This document shows positions 38,042 through 47,697 of a stretch of DNA of 64,000 nucleotides, piece after piece. The position numbers and the translations under genes were made by a program. Each line of letters starts with the position of its first letter. The first letter of the stretch is position 1. This DNA is from Thermoplasmata archaeon (GTDB lineage: Archaea; Thermoplasmatota; Thermoplasmata; Methanomassiliicoccales; Methanomethylophilaceae): the NCBI GenBank assembly GCA_015063235.1, contig SUSW01000004.1, forward strand, positions 1 through 64,000, given 5' to 3'. The notes below the pieces were generated by a model. The model saw only the letters and a list, made by a program, of their open reading frames with translations. It did no database searches and was not told where the DNA came from.

Positions 38042-40373
38042 ATCTTATCACTCCTTCATTTTCTAAGGGGTTTACATTCGAGTCCTTTGGACCTGAATCG
38101 TCTTTCTCCATGAGTCCGGTGTTTTCCGGGGTGTCCTCTTTCTCGAGTATCCCCGTTTCCTTCGGTTCCTCATCCTTGTAGTCGAATTCGCCGGTTTGGG
38201 TGGACCATAGCTCGTAGTATGCGCCGTGGAGGGCCAGGAGTTCGTCATGCGTTCCGGATTCGACGACCTTTCCCGACTCCATCATGTATATCCTGTCGCA
38301 GTTGCGTATGGTGCTCAGCCTGTGTGCTATGATCAGCATGGGGCAGTCGGCCAGTTTCTTGAAGATCAAATCGAACGTGGTCTTCTCGGTGACGTAGTCC
38401 ATATTGCTGGTGGCCTCGTCCATTATCAGGAAATCGGGGTTCCTGAGTATCGCTCTTGCCAGGATGAGCCTCTGCTTCTCTCCTCCTGAGAGTCCACCTC
38501 CGGTCTCGTCAAGGAACGTGTCGTATCCTGCCGGAAGCCTTCTTATGAATTCTGTACACCCCGCGATCTCGCACGCCCTGTCCATCTCCTCTTTGCTTGA
38601 ATATTGGCCGAGGAGCAGGTTCTCGCGCAGGGAGCCGCTGAATGTCCTGATGTCCTGCGGTACGCAGCCTATGCGCCTCCTCAGGGAGAACGAATCAATC
38701 TCTTCGATGTTGCGACCGTTGATCTTGACCACTCCCGTTTGAGGGCTGTAGAACTTGAGTATCAGTTTCGAAAGGGTGGTCTTACCGCATCCGGACCTTC
38801 CTACTATGGCAACCTTCTCTCCTTTGCCGATGTGTATGCTCACTCCTTGGAGGACAGGGTCTCTGGTACCGTATGCGAATGTCACGTCGTTTACTTCGAT
38901 ATCCTCTATCGGTTCCTCCTGCAGGTCCTTTCCGTCCTCTATCTCGGTCTCCTCGTCGACATCATATATCTCGGACAGACGCTTCAGCGAGATGTCCGCT
39001 TCCTGGATGCTCAGCTGCATTCCGATGAGCCTCCCGATAGGGTCGATGAAGTATCCTGCGAGGGAGGTGAACGCCATGAGGGTACCCAGCGAGATATTTC
39101 CTTTGATCGTCAGATATCCTCCGAAAAGGACGAGCGCTAGATTTCCAAGATTGGTAATCGCACCTGATAGGGAGGACTGTATGTTGTTGAGCACTCCTCC
39201 TTTGAACTGCACATGCAACGAGTTGATGAATTCCGTCTCGATCTTCTCCATCGAGTGCTCCTCGGAGACGTTGGTCTTTATCGTGGAGATGTTGTTCAGC
39301 GTCTCGATTACCTGGGAGTTGAGCCTTGCGTTCTGTTCCATGGATTTCTTGTTAAGGCTCTTGTACGGTGCCTTGAAGACGAACATAAGCACACCGCTGA
39401 GGATGGCCATGACCAGCACGATCCAGAACAGATCTATGGACTGATTGGCCAATACAATTCCGACTATGATCACCATCGCAGCGTCTATCACGACAGTCAG
39501 AGCAGTGTTGGTCAGAACATCCTTGACTGTTCCTGCATCCTGGAATCTTGTGACGATATCTCCCGTCCTCCTGGATTCGAAAAATCTGATAGGCAGTTTC
39601 AGAACGTGGTCGAAGTATCCCAGCATCAGCGGGATGTCTACCTTCTGCGAGAGGTAGAGGACCATATGCGCCCTGAAGGCGGACACCAGTATGTTGGTGC
39701 AGACCACTATGATAAGAACGATACCGAAGAGCAGCAGCTGGTGGTCCTCCTGATAGGGGATGATCTCATCCACCAGGACCTTGTTGAACAGCGCTGATAT
39801 GATTCCGAATAGAGTGATCAGAATCGACATGATGATGGCCATGATGAACAGGCCTTTGTGAGCCTTCATCATCTTGACGAAGGTTCCGAACAGCGTCCTG
39901 TCCTTTTCCCTTGTCTTGATGAATTCCTCCTTCGGGATCATCATTATGAGGCCGCCATCGAAGTCCTCGTTGAACTCGTCTACGGTCTTCTTCACTACTT
40001 TTCCGGTGTCCGGATCCATATAATGGACTTTTTTGTTCTTGATCTTGTAGACCGCTACGTAGTGGGCGGTACCGTCTGGGCGGACGAGCCTGGCAATCGC
40101 CGGTAATGTGAAATCATCATTGGCGAATGATTCAGAACTGATGTAGATGGGCCTTGAATCGAATTGCAGGGCTTGGAGTCCCTTGTTTAGCCCTTCTATA
40201 CTGGTACCGTATGCGTCGGTACCCATAATGTCTCTCAATTCGGCGATGGTGACGTGCTTGCCGTAGAAAGCGGCTATGCTGACAACGCAGGCAACTCCGC
40301 AGTCGGAGGAGTCATGTTGTTCTACACACGGAATCTTCAAGAAATCCCTCCAGTCGCCTCTCCGAGAGGACAA
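38034..40373 (-). CDS. C39 peptidase-containing ABC exporter (bacteriocin-type)
   Basis: N-terminal C39 motif VEQHDSSDCGVACVVSIAAFYG, HYVAVYKIKNKKVHYMDPDTGKV; TM region; NBD with Walker A GRSGCGKTT and LSGGEKQRLILARAIL. Confidence 0.93.
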   Translation of the reverse strand: MSSRRGDWRDFLKIPCVEQHDSSDCGVACVVSIAAFYGKHVTIAELRDIMGTDAYGTSIEGLNKGLQALQFDSRPIYISSESFANDDFTLPAIARLVRPDGTAHYVAVYKIKNKKVHYMDPDTGKVVKKTVDEFNEDFDGGLIMMIPKEEFIKTREKDRTLFGTFVKMMKAHKGLFIMAIIMSILITLFGIISALFNKVLVDEIIPYQEDHQLLLFGIVLIIVVCTNILVSAFRAHMVLYLSQKVDIPLMLGYFDHVLKLPIRFFESRRTGDIVTRFQDAGTVKDVLTNTALTVVIDAAMVIIVGIVLANQSIDLFWIVLVMAILSGVLMFVFKAPYKSLNKKSMEQNARLNSQVIETLNNISTIKTNVSEEHSMEKIETEFINSLHVQFKGGVLNNIQSSLSGAITNLGNLALVLFGGYLTIKGNISLGTLMAFTSLAGYFIDPIGRLIGMQLSIQEADISLKRLSEIYDVDEETEIEDGKDLQEEPIEDIEVNDVTFAYGTRDPVLQGVSIHIGKGEKVAIVGRSGCGKTTLSKLILKFYSPQTGVVKINGRNIEEIDSFSLRRRIGCVPQDIRTFSGSLRENLLLGQYSSKEEMDRACEIAGCTEFIRRLPAGYDTFLDETGGGLSGGEKQRLILARAILRNPDFLIMDEATSNMDYVTEKTTFDLIFKKLADCPMLIIAHRLSTIRNCDRIYMMESGKVVESGTHDELLALHGAYYELWSTQTGEFDYKDEEPKETGILEKEDTPENTGLMEKDDSGPKDSNVNPLENEGVIRYE

Positions 40374-40510
40374 AGTAAGTAATTGATTTCTTTTTATTTA
40401 ATGGCCTTTGAATAAATGTCAGTTTTTTGACAACTGGCAGTGTGAGAAAAGGTCTGGTGATGATTAAATCGCATCCTTATGTCGCTGATTGCTAAGGTTG
40501 GGCCGATTCG

Positions 40511-41866
40511 TCATATTGTCCAGGGGTCTTTGGGGTCGAGAAGATCCGTAAGCAGTCCAGGGTCCACAGCGTTCAGGGTCTGGATGTGATCGTATATGAC
40601 CTTGGTATCGGGATCCACATTCCTTCCGATCCCGGCCAGTTCGGTCTCCTTCTCCAGGAACTCCGTGGCGGTGCGGAAGTGCCTGGGAGATATCACATAC
40701 CAGAAGCCGTCCTCCTCGAAGGGTTCTCCTGCAGGGTTGTCCTTCCAGTGCCTTTTGAAGTCCTCGGAGGCCTTCTTGACCTTGACCGGCGGTCCTCTGT
40801 GCTTGTGATTCTCTGAAAGGATATCGTTCTCCAGCTCGAAGACCACCGTCATCCTGTAGTCGTCCAGCATGTGTACTGCGCTGACGACCTTGAATTCGAA
40901 CTCTGCGAACTTCTTCTCCAACGCGTACTGTGTCCTCCACAGCTGTGCCTGAAGGTTGTCTTCGACCACGTTCTGCGGTTTATCGAACATTACCGAGACG
41001 AGCTTGGTCTTCTTCCTGGCGCAGATCCATTCCAGCTCTCCCGGGTCCAGCGGGGTACGCTTACGGGGGAAAAAGAATCTTATATCTGGATTCTCCAGGT
41101 ATGCTTTTGCCGCCCTCTGGAACAGTGCCAGAGTATCCTCATGGACTGAGGACGCTGCGTTCCTTTTGGGGTCTACAGGATCGTATACGACCAGGGCGGA
41201 CTTCATGCGAGGGCCCGGCTTCTCTACTGCGATCGTCTCCCCCTTCTTCCATTTCAGGCAGGCCTCCAGGACCTTCCTGAACGTTCCGTACTTGACTATC
41301 AGGACCTCGCACATGTATCCAGAGAATCCTCTAGAATCCTGTTCGGCGCCGTAGGCTCCGATGCCTTTCATGAACTTCTTCAGCAGGCGGACCTGATCCT
41401 TCTGTTCTGTTGTCAGATGGGAGTTCATGTATTCGGTGTGGAACGGCGTGCGGTCCACAGCGGTGACTATGTGTTCTGTGGATTTCAGATGGTAGCAGGG
41501 GACCATGTCAGTCTCGATCCCTTCGAAGTATCCTGTGGTATACGGGTGCTCCGAATAGACTAGCTGGCCGTTAATGAGGTCTTTTCCTGCCTTCAGACCG
41601 ATGTTCTCCATCTCTTTGCGGGGCATGTTCGTCGGGAAGAGCATGAAGAGGTCGAAATCCTGATCGGCCAGATAGCTTCCTTTGGCGAACGACCCGGCTA
41701 GCCTCACATCCACGTCGAGGCCGTTATCCCTGAAGTAGCCTCTTACCTTGGCAATCAGACGGGACGCTATGCCGTTGAGCCTGTCCATGTCCTCCTTGGA
41801 GGGCACTATCTCAGCCAGCACCGATAATTCCACCAGATCCGCGTCCATCATTTTCACCCCCCGCAA
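40511..41866 (-). CDS. cca: Archaeal CCA-adding tRNA nucleotidyltransferase
   Basis: LAGSFAKGSYLADQDFDLFMLFP nucleotidyltransferase motif and class I archaeal CCA enzyme layout. Confidence 0.9.
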   Translation of the reverse strand: MRGVKMMDADLVELSVLAEIVPSKEDMDRLNGIASRLIAKVRGYFRDNGLDVDVRLAGSFAKGSYLADQDFDLFMLFPTNMPRKEMENIGLKAGKDLINGQLVYSEHPYTTGYFEGIETDMVPCYHLKSTEHIVTAVDRTPFHTEYMNSHLTTEQKDQVRLLKKFMKGIGAYGAEQDSRGFSGYMCEVLIVKYGTFRKVLEACLKWKKGETIAVEKPGPRMKSALVVYDPVDPKRNAASSVHEDTLALFQRAAKAYLENPDIRFFFPRKRTPLDPGELEWICARKKTKLVSVMFDKPQNVVEDNLQAQLWRTQYALEKKFAEFEFKVVSAVHMLDDYRMTVVFELENDILSENHKHRGPPVKVKKASEDFKRHWKDNPAGEPFEEDGFWYVISPRHFRTATEFLEKETELAGIGRNVDPDTKVIYDHIQTLNAVDPGLLTDLLDPKDPWTI

Positions 41867-41990
41867 AGCAGGTAATTCGGGGTGTTGATTGGCCTCATGA
41901 CTAAAAAGGATGATGGCAGGCAGAAGTCTGCTGCACTTTGAAGACCGCTAGTTTATTATGGGCCGGGGCCATCCTCGGAATGGGTAAATC

Positions 41991-43004
41991 ATGACTAAAA
42001 TCAGGGTTGGAGTCAACGGTTACGGAACCATCGGAAAGAGAGTCGCAGCAGCAGTCAAGCTTCAGGACGATATGGAATTGGTCGGTGTGACCAAGACCAG
42101 GCCGTCATTCGAGGCCAAGTCAGCTTTGGCAAAGGGATACGGATTGTACGTTCCAGCTGAGAATGTCGGAGCCTTCAACGATGCCGGAATCAAGATCAAC
42201 GGCACCATCGACGACCTTCTCAAGAGCGTCGACATCATGGTCGATTGCACTCCCGGTAACGTCGGAGAGGAATACAAGGCCAAATACCAGGCTGCAGGAG
42301 TCAAGGCCATTTTCCAGGGAGGAGAGGACCACGCTCTCACAGGCATATCGTTCAACTCGACTGCCAACTACTCCGAGTCGTGGGGCGCTCAGCTCTCGCG
42401 TGTGGTATCATGCAACACCACCGGACTGCTCAGGACCCTGAACCCTATCGATAAGAAATTCAAGATCAACAACGCTTTCGTCACCATCGTGAGACGCGCA
42501 GCAGATCCCGGGGACAGCAAGAATGGGCCGATCAACGGATTGGAACCTTCTGTCAAGCTCCCCACCCACCACGGGCCCGATGTTCAGAGCATTATGCCCT
42601 GGCTCAACATTAACACGATGGCAGTGAAGGCATCCACAACCCTGATGCACCTTCACACCGTCGTACTTCAGCTCGCCACCGAGACGACAACAGAGGAGAT
42701 CCTCGAGATATTCAGGAACGCACCTCGTGTCAGGCTTGTCAAGAGCAAGGACGGTATCAAGACGACCGCCCAGGTGATGGAGCTCGCCAGAGACCTCGGT
42801 CGTGATAGGTCGGACATGTACGAGATCGTCGTGTGGGAGGACGGTGTCAAAGTCGTCGGCAATACCCTGTATTACTACCAGGCGGTCCATCAGGAGTCCG
42901 ATGTGATCCCCGAGAACATCGACTGCATAAGGTCCATGTGCAAGATGGAGCAGGACGGTTCAGTCTCTCAGGCCAAGACTAACAAGGCCATGGGAATCCA
43001 GTGA
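41991..43004 (+). CDS. gap: Archaeal (type II) glyceraldehyde-3-phosphate dehydrogenase
   Basis: MTKIRVGVNGYGTIGKRVAAAV, SCNTTGLLRTL active site. Confidence 0.95.
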   Translation: MTKIRVGVNGYGTIGKRVAAAVKLQDDMELVGVTKTRPSFEAKSALAKGYGLYVPAENVGAFNDAGIKINGTIDDLLKSVDIMVDCTPGNVGEEYKAKYQAAGVKAIFQGGEDHALTGISFNSTANYSESWGAQLSRVVSCNTTGLLRTLNPIDKKFKINNAFVTIVRRAADPGDSKNGPINGLEPSVKLPTHHGPDVQSIMPWLNINTMAVKASTTLMHLHTVVLQLATETTTEEILEIFRNAPRVRLVKSKDGIKTTAQVMELARDLGRDRSDMYEIVVWEDGVKVVGNTLYYYQAVHQESDVIPENIDCIRSMCKMEQDGSVSQAKTNKAMGIQ

Positions 43005-43014
43005 AGGTCGGAAG

Positions 43015-44259
43015 ATGTCCAAGGACTTCAACACTCTCGAGGATTTCAACTACAGAGGCAAGACGGTCCTCCTGAGGGTGGATATCAACTGCCCGCTAGA
43101 CAAGAACACGCTGAAGATCGTTAACGATTCCAGGATCAGAAGGGTCGTCCCGACGGTCAGGGAACTACTCGGAAAGAATGCCAAACTGGTCATACTGGCA
43201 CACCAGAGCAGAAAGGGCAAATGGGATTTCATCAACCTGGAGCAGCACGCGGATCGGCTTTCCAAACATCTCAACGCTCCTGTGAAGTACGTCGATGATG
43301 TGCTCGGCGATGATGCGGTCAACGCGATCAAGGCGCTCAAGCCCGGAGAGGCACTTCTTCTCGGTAACGTCAGGGGATTGGACAGCGAGACCGCCAAGGG
43401 CGATATGCAATTCCACTCCGAAGGGGAGATCGTCAAGAAGCTCGTTCCGCTCATCGATTACTACGTTTGCGATGCATTCGGGGCATCCCATAGGTCCCAA
43501 TGCTCGCTCGTCGGATTTTCACCGAAGGTGCCCTCGGCATCCGGAAGGCTTATGGCCAAGGAGATGTCAGCATTGAAATCCATCTTCGAGAATCCGCGCA
43601 GGCCCTCTGTCTTCATACTCGGAGGGGCCAAGTTCGGAGATGTTTCAATCATGATCGACCGTGTATTGGGCAACAATACAGCCGATACGGTCATCCTTAC
43701 GGGTCTCGCCGGCAACGCTTTCCTTCTCGCAAGAGGTGTCGATATCGGAGAGGCCAGCTCGCAGATCCTCGCAGAGGAGCTCACCCCCGAGAACCTCCAG
43801 GCGGCCAAGGACGTCATGGCCAAGTACGGTCAGCGCATCCTCCTGCCTGTGGATGTCGCAGTCGAGAGGGACGGCAAGCGCGTCTCCGTCAATATCGGAG
43901 ACATGCCTACAAAGGAGCCAGCACTGGACATCGGGGATGCGACTGCAGAGAAGTTCGCCAAGGTTATCAAGGCATCCAGGACCTCCTTCATGTCCGGGCC
44001 TGCGGGAATGATCGAGAAGCCTGATTTTGCCATAGGCACACGCATTCTCATGTCTGCTATGGTGGACAGCGGAGGGCAGTCGGTCATCGGAGGAGGACAT
44101 ACCGGCGGTGCAGCGGAGAAGTTCGATCTTGCGGACCGTTTCTCATACGTCAGCACCGGCGGAGGGGCCCTGGAGACATTCCTGCTCGGAGAGCCTCTGC
44201 CTGTTATAGAGGCTTTGAAGTATTCGAAGAATAAGTTCGGAGAAGCCCAAAAGCTTTAA
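43015..44259 (+). CDS. pgk: Phosphoglycerate kinase
   Basis: GKTVLLRVDINCPLD, LGGAKFGDVSIMIDRVL, TGGGALETFLLGEPLPVIEAL. Confidence 0.95.
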   Translation: MSKDFNTLEDFNYRGKTVLLRVDINCPLDKNTLKIVNDSRIRRVVPTVRELLGKNAKLVILAHQSRKGKWDFINLEQHADRLSKHLNAPVKYVDDVLGDDAVNAIKALKPGEALLLGNVRGLDSETAKGDMQFHSEGEIVKKLVPLIDYYVCDAFGASHRSQCSLVGFSPKVPSASGRLMAKEMSALKSIFENPRRPSVFILGGAKFGDVSIMIDRVLGNNTADTVILTGLAGNAFLLARGVDIGEASSQILAEELTPENLQAAKDVMAKYGQRILLPVDVAVERDGKRVSVNIGDMPTKEPALDIGDATAEKFAKVIKASRTSFMSGPAGMIEKPDFAIGTRILMSAMVDSGGQSVIGGGHTGGAAEKFDLADRFSYVSTGGGALETFLLGEPLPVIEALKYSKNKFGEAQKL

Positions 44260-44284
44260 GTGTAGAAGTAAGGATGCGGTCGCG

Positions 44285-44671
44285 ATGGCAAAGAAGAAGA
44301 GACGCATAATCGAAGAACCCGAAGAGGAGTACGAGTTCACTCCTACCGAGTTCAACGAGAGGGAGTTCATCCTCAAGGAGATGTATTCCACCAAGATCTT
44401 CGGGGTTGCCGTGGTCATGGCCATCATAGTCGGAATCGTCGGCGGCATCCTGATCAACGTGAACCCCATAGTGAACGACGGATGGTATCTCATGTCGATT
44501 GTTGCTACAGCGATCTCCTTCGGAGTCATGTTCACGATTAAGAAGGTCACTTCGATGATGGGACTCCACCCTGAGCTCATAGAGTTCAAGTCCCTTGCCG
44601 GAATATACCTTATCTACCTCGCACTGGCACTCGGTGTCTGTATTGCAGTGGTCCAGTTCGGTAGCTTCTGA
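44285..44671 (+). CDS. Hypothetical membrane protein
   Basis: 128 aa, charged N-terminus and about 3 TM helices. Confidence 0.65.
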   Translation: MAKKKRRIIEEPEEEYEFTPTEFNEREFILKEMYSTKIFGVAVVMAIIVGIVGGILINVNPIVNDGWYLMSIVATAISFGVMFTIKKVTSMMGLHPELIEFKSLAGIYLIYLALALGVCIAVVQFGSF

Positions 44672-44737
44672 AACTCTTTAACAAAACCCAATTTTTCAGG
44701 AAGTTCTTTGGTAACACTATTTGCTATTTCGTGTTAC

Positions 44738-45286
44738 TTAGATCGTCTTCAATTCTTCGATGAGATGCCGTACCGCATTCCCGCGGTGGGATATCCTGTT
44801 CTTGTCTTCAACGGACATCTCAGCGAATGTGAGCTTCCCGTCCGGGGAGAAGATCGGATCATATCCGAATCCGTCGGTCCCTTTGGCCTCTTCGGTGATG
44901 ACTCCGCGACATACTCCGACGACTACGAGGCGTTTGCCGTCTAGGTCGCATCCTATGCAGCATCTGAATTCCGCACCGCGATCCTCCACACCATCCATCA
45001 GCTTCAGTATCCCTTTGTTTCCGATGGTCTTCTGAGCATAGGCCGACCAGACTCCCGGGAATCCTTTGAGGGAATCGATGAACAGTCCGGTATCGTCCAC
45101 TATGAAATCCCTGACACCTTTGGCGATGATCTCATCCATCCCCTTGTTGACGACCTCTTCCAGATCCGATGTCTGTACCTCGTCATAGGGAAGTCTGTAG
45201 TGCTCCATCTCGATTCCGAGTTCGTCGAATGCCTTCTGATATTCCGCGACCTTTCCCGGATTGGAAGTTATCACTTTCAGCTTCAT
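44738..45286 (-). CDS. XTP/dITP diphosphatase (HAM1/RdgB family)
   Basis: MKLKVITSNPGKVAEY, FIVDDTGLFIDSLKGFPGVWSAY, GTDGFGYDPIFSPDG. Confidence 0.93.
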   Translation of the reverse strand: MKLKVITSNPGKVAEYQKAFDELGIEMEHYRLPYDEVQTSDLEEVVNKGMDEIIAKGVRDFIVDDTGLFIDSLKGFPGVWSAYAQKTIGNKGILKLMDGVEDRGAEFRCCIGCDLDGKRLVVVGVCRGVITEEAKGTDGFGYDPIFSPDGKLTFAEMSVEDKNRISHRGNAVRHLIEELKTI

Positions 45287-45900
45287 GTGTATCTCGCCCT
45301 GTTTTTGATGTCTTCCAGCTTCTTCCTTACCTGTTTGGCGTTGGAGACGTTGGAGTAATATGTGTTCATTAGTTTGGAGAATGATGGTTCCAGCCCCACA
45401 TGTGCAGAACTGAATGCCCTTTCAAGGAGCCTCAGATCCACACCTATGTACTCCAGATCGGCTTTGGTGCAGCCCATGGAGAAGTCTATCAGGCAGATCC
45501 CGTCATTCTCCAGGATCATATTGGAAGTGGTCAGGTCCCCGTGGCATATCCCTGCGGAATGCATCCTGGCTATCACCTGTCCGATCTTCTCACAGATCTC
45601 GTCCGCTCTTTCAGGACAATGGTTGAGGACGTCCTTTACAGACTTTCCTTCTATGAACTCCATCACAATGGAGCACTTGGAGAGGTCGATATCGTAGATG
45701 CACGGTGTCCTCACCCCGGCGGCTCTGGCATCATGCATGATCTTGGCCTCGTTCTTCGTACGTGTGCTCCTAATATGTGTATCCAGTTCCGGCAATCTGT
45801 ATGTTTTAGCCGGTCTGTATTTCATGAGCGCCCTGTGTCCTAGGAAAGTTTCCTCGGTCACAATCGCCTCTGCACCCTGGATTGCATTTTCGCAAGACAT
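45283..45900 (-). CDS. bud32: Bud32-type KEOPS kinase, stand-alone
   Basis: GAEAIV...VMEFIEGKSVKDVL, HGDLTTSNMILENDGICLIDFSMG, VDLRLLERAFSSAH. Start set at MSCENAIQGAEA; the ORF track's upstream part is antisense. Confidence 0.88.
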   Translation of the reverse strand: MSCENAIQGAEAIVTEETFLGHRALMKYRPAKTYRLPELDTHIRSTRTKNEAKIMHDARAAGVRTPCIYDIDLSKCSIVMEFIEGKSVKDVLNHCPERADEICEKIGQVIARMHSAGICHGDLTTSNMILENDGICLIDFSMGCTKADLEYIGVDLRLLERAFSSAHVGLEPSFSKLMNTYYSNVSNAKQVRKKLEDIKNRARYT

Positions 45901-45949
45901 TATTCCAATACCTTTAATTCGTTGAATGGGAATTCCTATTCCGATATAA

Positions 45950-46630
45950 ATGAAATATACTATCACTGGAGATAATCTACAGTTCGTCAACGTCGAACTG
46001 AGCCCTGGAGAGGAGTTCCACTCCGTTGCAGGGGCGATGGCGTATATGACAGGAAACATGAGGATGGAGGCTGTGATGACAGGCGGATTCATGTCCGGTC
46101 TCAAGCGTACCCTCTCTGGTTCATCCCTGTTTCTTGTGAAATACAAGCCTGAGAACAGTACTGGTGTAGTGGGATTGGGAGGAAGTGTTCCCGGAAAGAT
46201 TCTCGACATCGATGTAGGAAAAGGCAATTGGATCGTTCAGAAGACCGGATATCTCGGAGCAGAGCCATCGGTCAATCTGGACATGGCGTTCCAGAAGAAA
46301 CTCGGGGCAGTCTTGTTCGGAGGAGAGGGTCTGATTCTTCAGAAACTCTCCGGAAAGGGTATGGCATTCGTCAGCGCATGCGGAGATCTCAATGTGGTCG
46401 AGCTGAAAGAGGGCGAAGTATACAAGGTTTCAACAGCCAATGCCGTTGCTTGGGAGGAATCCGTCAGCTACGATATCGCAGCTGCTGGAGGAATCAAGAC
46501 ATCGCTCTTCGGAGGAGAAGGTCTGTTCGTCACAACCCTTAAGGGTCCCGGAAAGGTGGTAATCCAATCCATGACCCTCAGCGATCTGGCCAATGCTCTG
46601 ATCCCATACTTACCTTCCAATAACAGCTGA
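45950..46630 (+). CDS. TIGR00266/AIM24-like family protein
   Basis: LSPGEEFHSVAGAMAYMTGNMRME, GGEGLFVTTLKGPGKVVIQSM. Confidence 0.8.
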   Translation: MKYTITGDNLQFVNVELSPGEEFHSVAGAMAYMTGNMRMEAVMTGGFMSGLKRTLSGSSLFLVKYKPENSTGVVGLGGSVPGKILDIDVGKGNWIVQKTGYLGAEPSVNLDMAFQKKLGAVLFGGEGLILQKLSGKGMAFVSACGDLNVVELKEGEVYKVSTANAVAWEESVSYDIAAAGGIKTSLFGGEGLFVTTLKGPGKVVIQSMTLSDLANALIPYLPSNNS

Positions 46631-46640
46631 ATGTGATAAT

Positions 46641-46967
46641 ATGGCAGATGCAACAAATATGAAGACAGCGAGCACGACGAAGTCCGGTCTCGGAATACTC
46701 CTGCTGGTTGTCGCCGCAGTGGCCATCATCGGCCTCATCGTGTGGGCGTTGACAAATCCCGATATCCTACAGACGACAGTCAACGTCATCATAGTCATCG
46801 GAATAGCTATCCTTGTCATCGTCTTGATAATCTCTGGATTGATGCTGATATTGGCGGTCCCCTATTACATGAAGAAAGGGGAGCAATATCAGGATGGGGT
46901 AGACTACAGCATAGATGATGTCAAACCTGTGAAGGAATCCTCGTCCGAGGACAAGAAGAACGAATGA
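46641..46967 (+). CDS. Hypothetical membrane protein
   Basis: Two TM helices and acidic tail; follows the AIM24-like gene. Confidence 0.6.
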   Translation: MADATNMKTASTTKSGLGILLLVVAAVAIIGLIVWALTNPDILQTTVNVIIVIGIAILVIVLIISGLMLILAVPYYMKKGEQYQDGVDYSIDDVKPVKESSSEDKKNE

Positions 46968-47036
46968 AACTCTTTCAGGGGGATATTCCCCCCCCTGTTC
47001 ACACATTATTTTAACAACTGCTGACGATACAGGTCC

Positions 47037-47696
47037 GTGGATAGGATACCATTGGGATGCTCTCAGGTTGACCGTCTTTTGGGAGGCGGAATCGAGAAGG
47101 GCAGCGTCACCCTGATCTATGGAGAGGCCGGTGCCGGCAAGACCAACGTATGTCTCCAGTTGGCACGCAACGTCGCGATCAACGGTGCAAAGGTTGCATA
47201 CATAGATTCGGAGGGGCTCTCGAGCGAACGTTTGGCACAGGTGTTTGCGAACCATGAGGATTTCATCAAGAACCTTCTGATATTCGAGGTCCACAGCTTT
47301 TCTGAGCAGTCCGACCGTATCGACAAGGTGGAGAAGCTGGCGGCCAAGGGAACGATATCTTTGGTCATAATCGATTCGCTCACGATGTTCTACCGTCTCA
47401 ATTACGAGGACAGCTATGTTAGGAACGATTTTATCAGGCAAACCGAGTCGTTGCTGAATATGGCCAGGCAGTACGATATCGCCGTGATGATAACCTCGCA
47501 GGTCTACTCAAACATCATGAACGGCGGTGTTGAATTTCTCGGAGGACATGCGTTGCATCACAACGCCAAAACCATAATTCGGCTGGATAAGAGGACTGAA
47601 GGCAGGCGCGCTGCAGTCATTATGAAGCACAGGAGCCTCCCCGAAGGGAGGGCTGCCATGTACCGCATTACTGAGAACGGGATATCAGATATCTGA
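47037..47696 (+). CDS. radB: DNA repair/recombination protein RadB
   Basis: Walker A GEAGAGKTN near the N-terminus, RecA core, LVIIDSLTMFYR, short form typical of RadB. Confidence 0.9.
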   Translation: MDRIPLGCSQVDRLLGGGIEKGSVTLIYGEAGAGKTNVCLQLARNVAINGAKVAYIDSEGLSSERLAQVFANHEDFIKNLLIFEVHSFSEQSDRIDKVEKLAAKGTISLVIIDSLTMFYRLNYEDSYVRNDFIRQTESLLNMARQYDIAVMITSQVYSNIMNGGVEFLGGHALHHNAKTIIRLDKRTEGRRAAVIMKHRSLPEGRAAMYRITENGISDI

Positions 47697-47697
47697 T

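Noticed and set aside
42062-44156. Many antisense ORFs opposite gap and pgk
   Set aside because: Overlap well-supported housekeeping genes; typical of codon-biased sequence.
46971-47004. G/C-run hairpin (caggggg...cccccccctg) after 46967
   Set aside because: Likely a simple terminator-like structure; ends and U-tract too weak to call with confidence.
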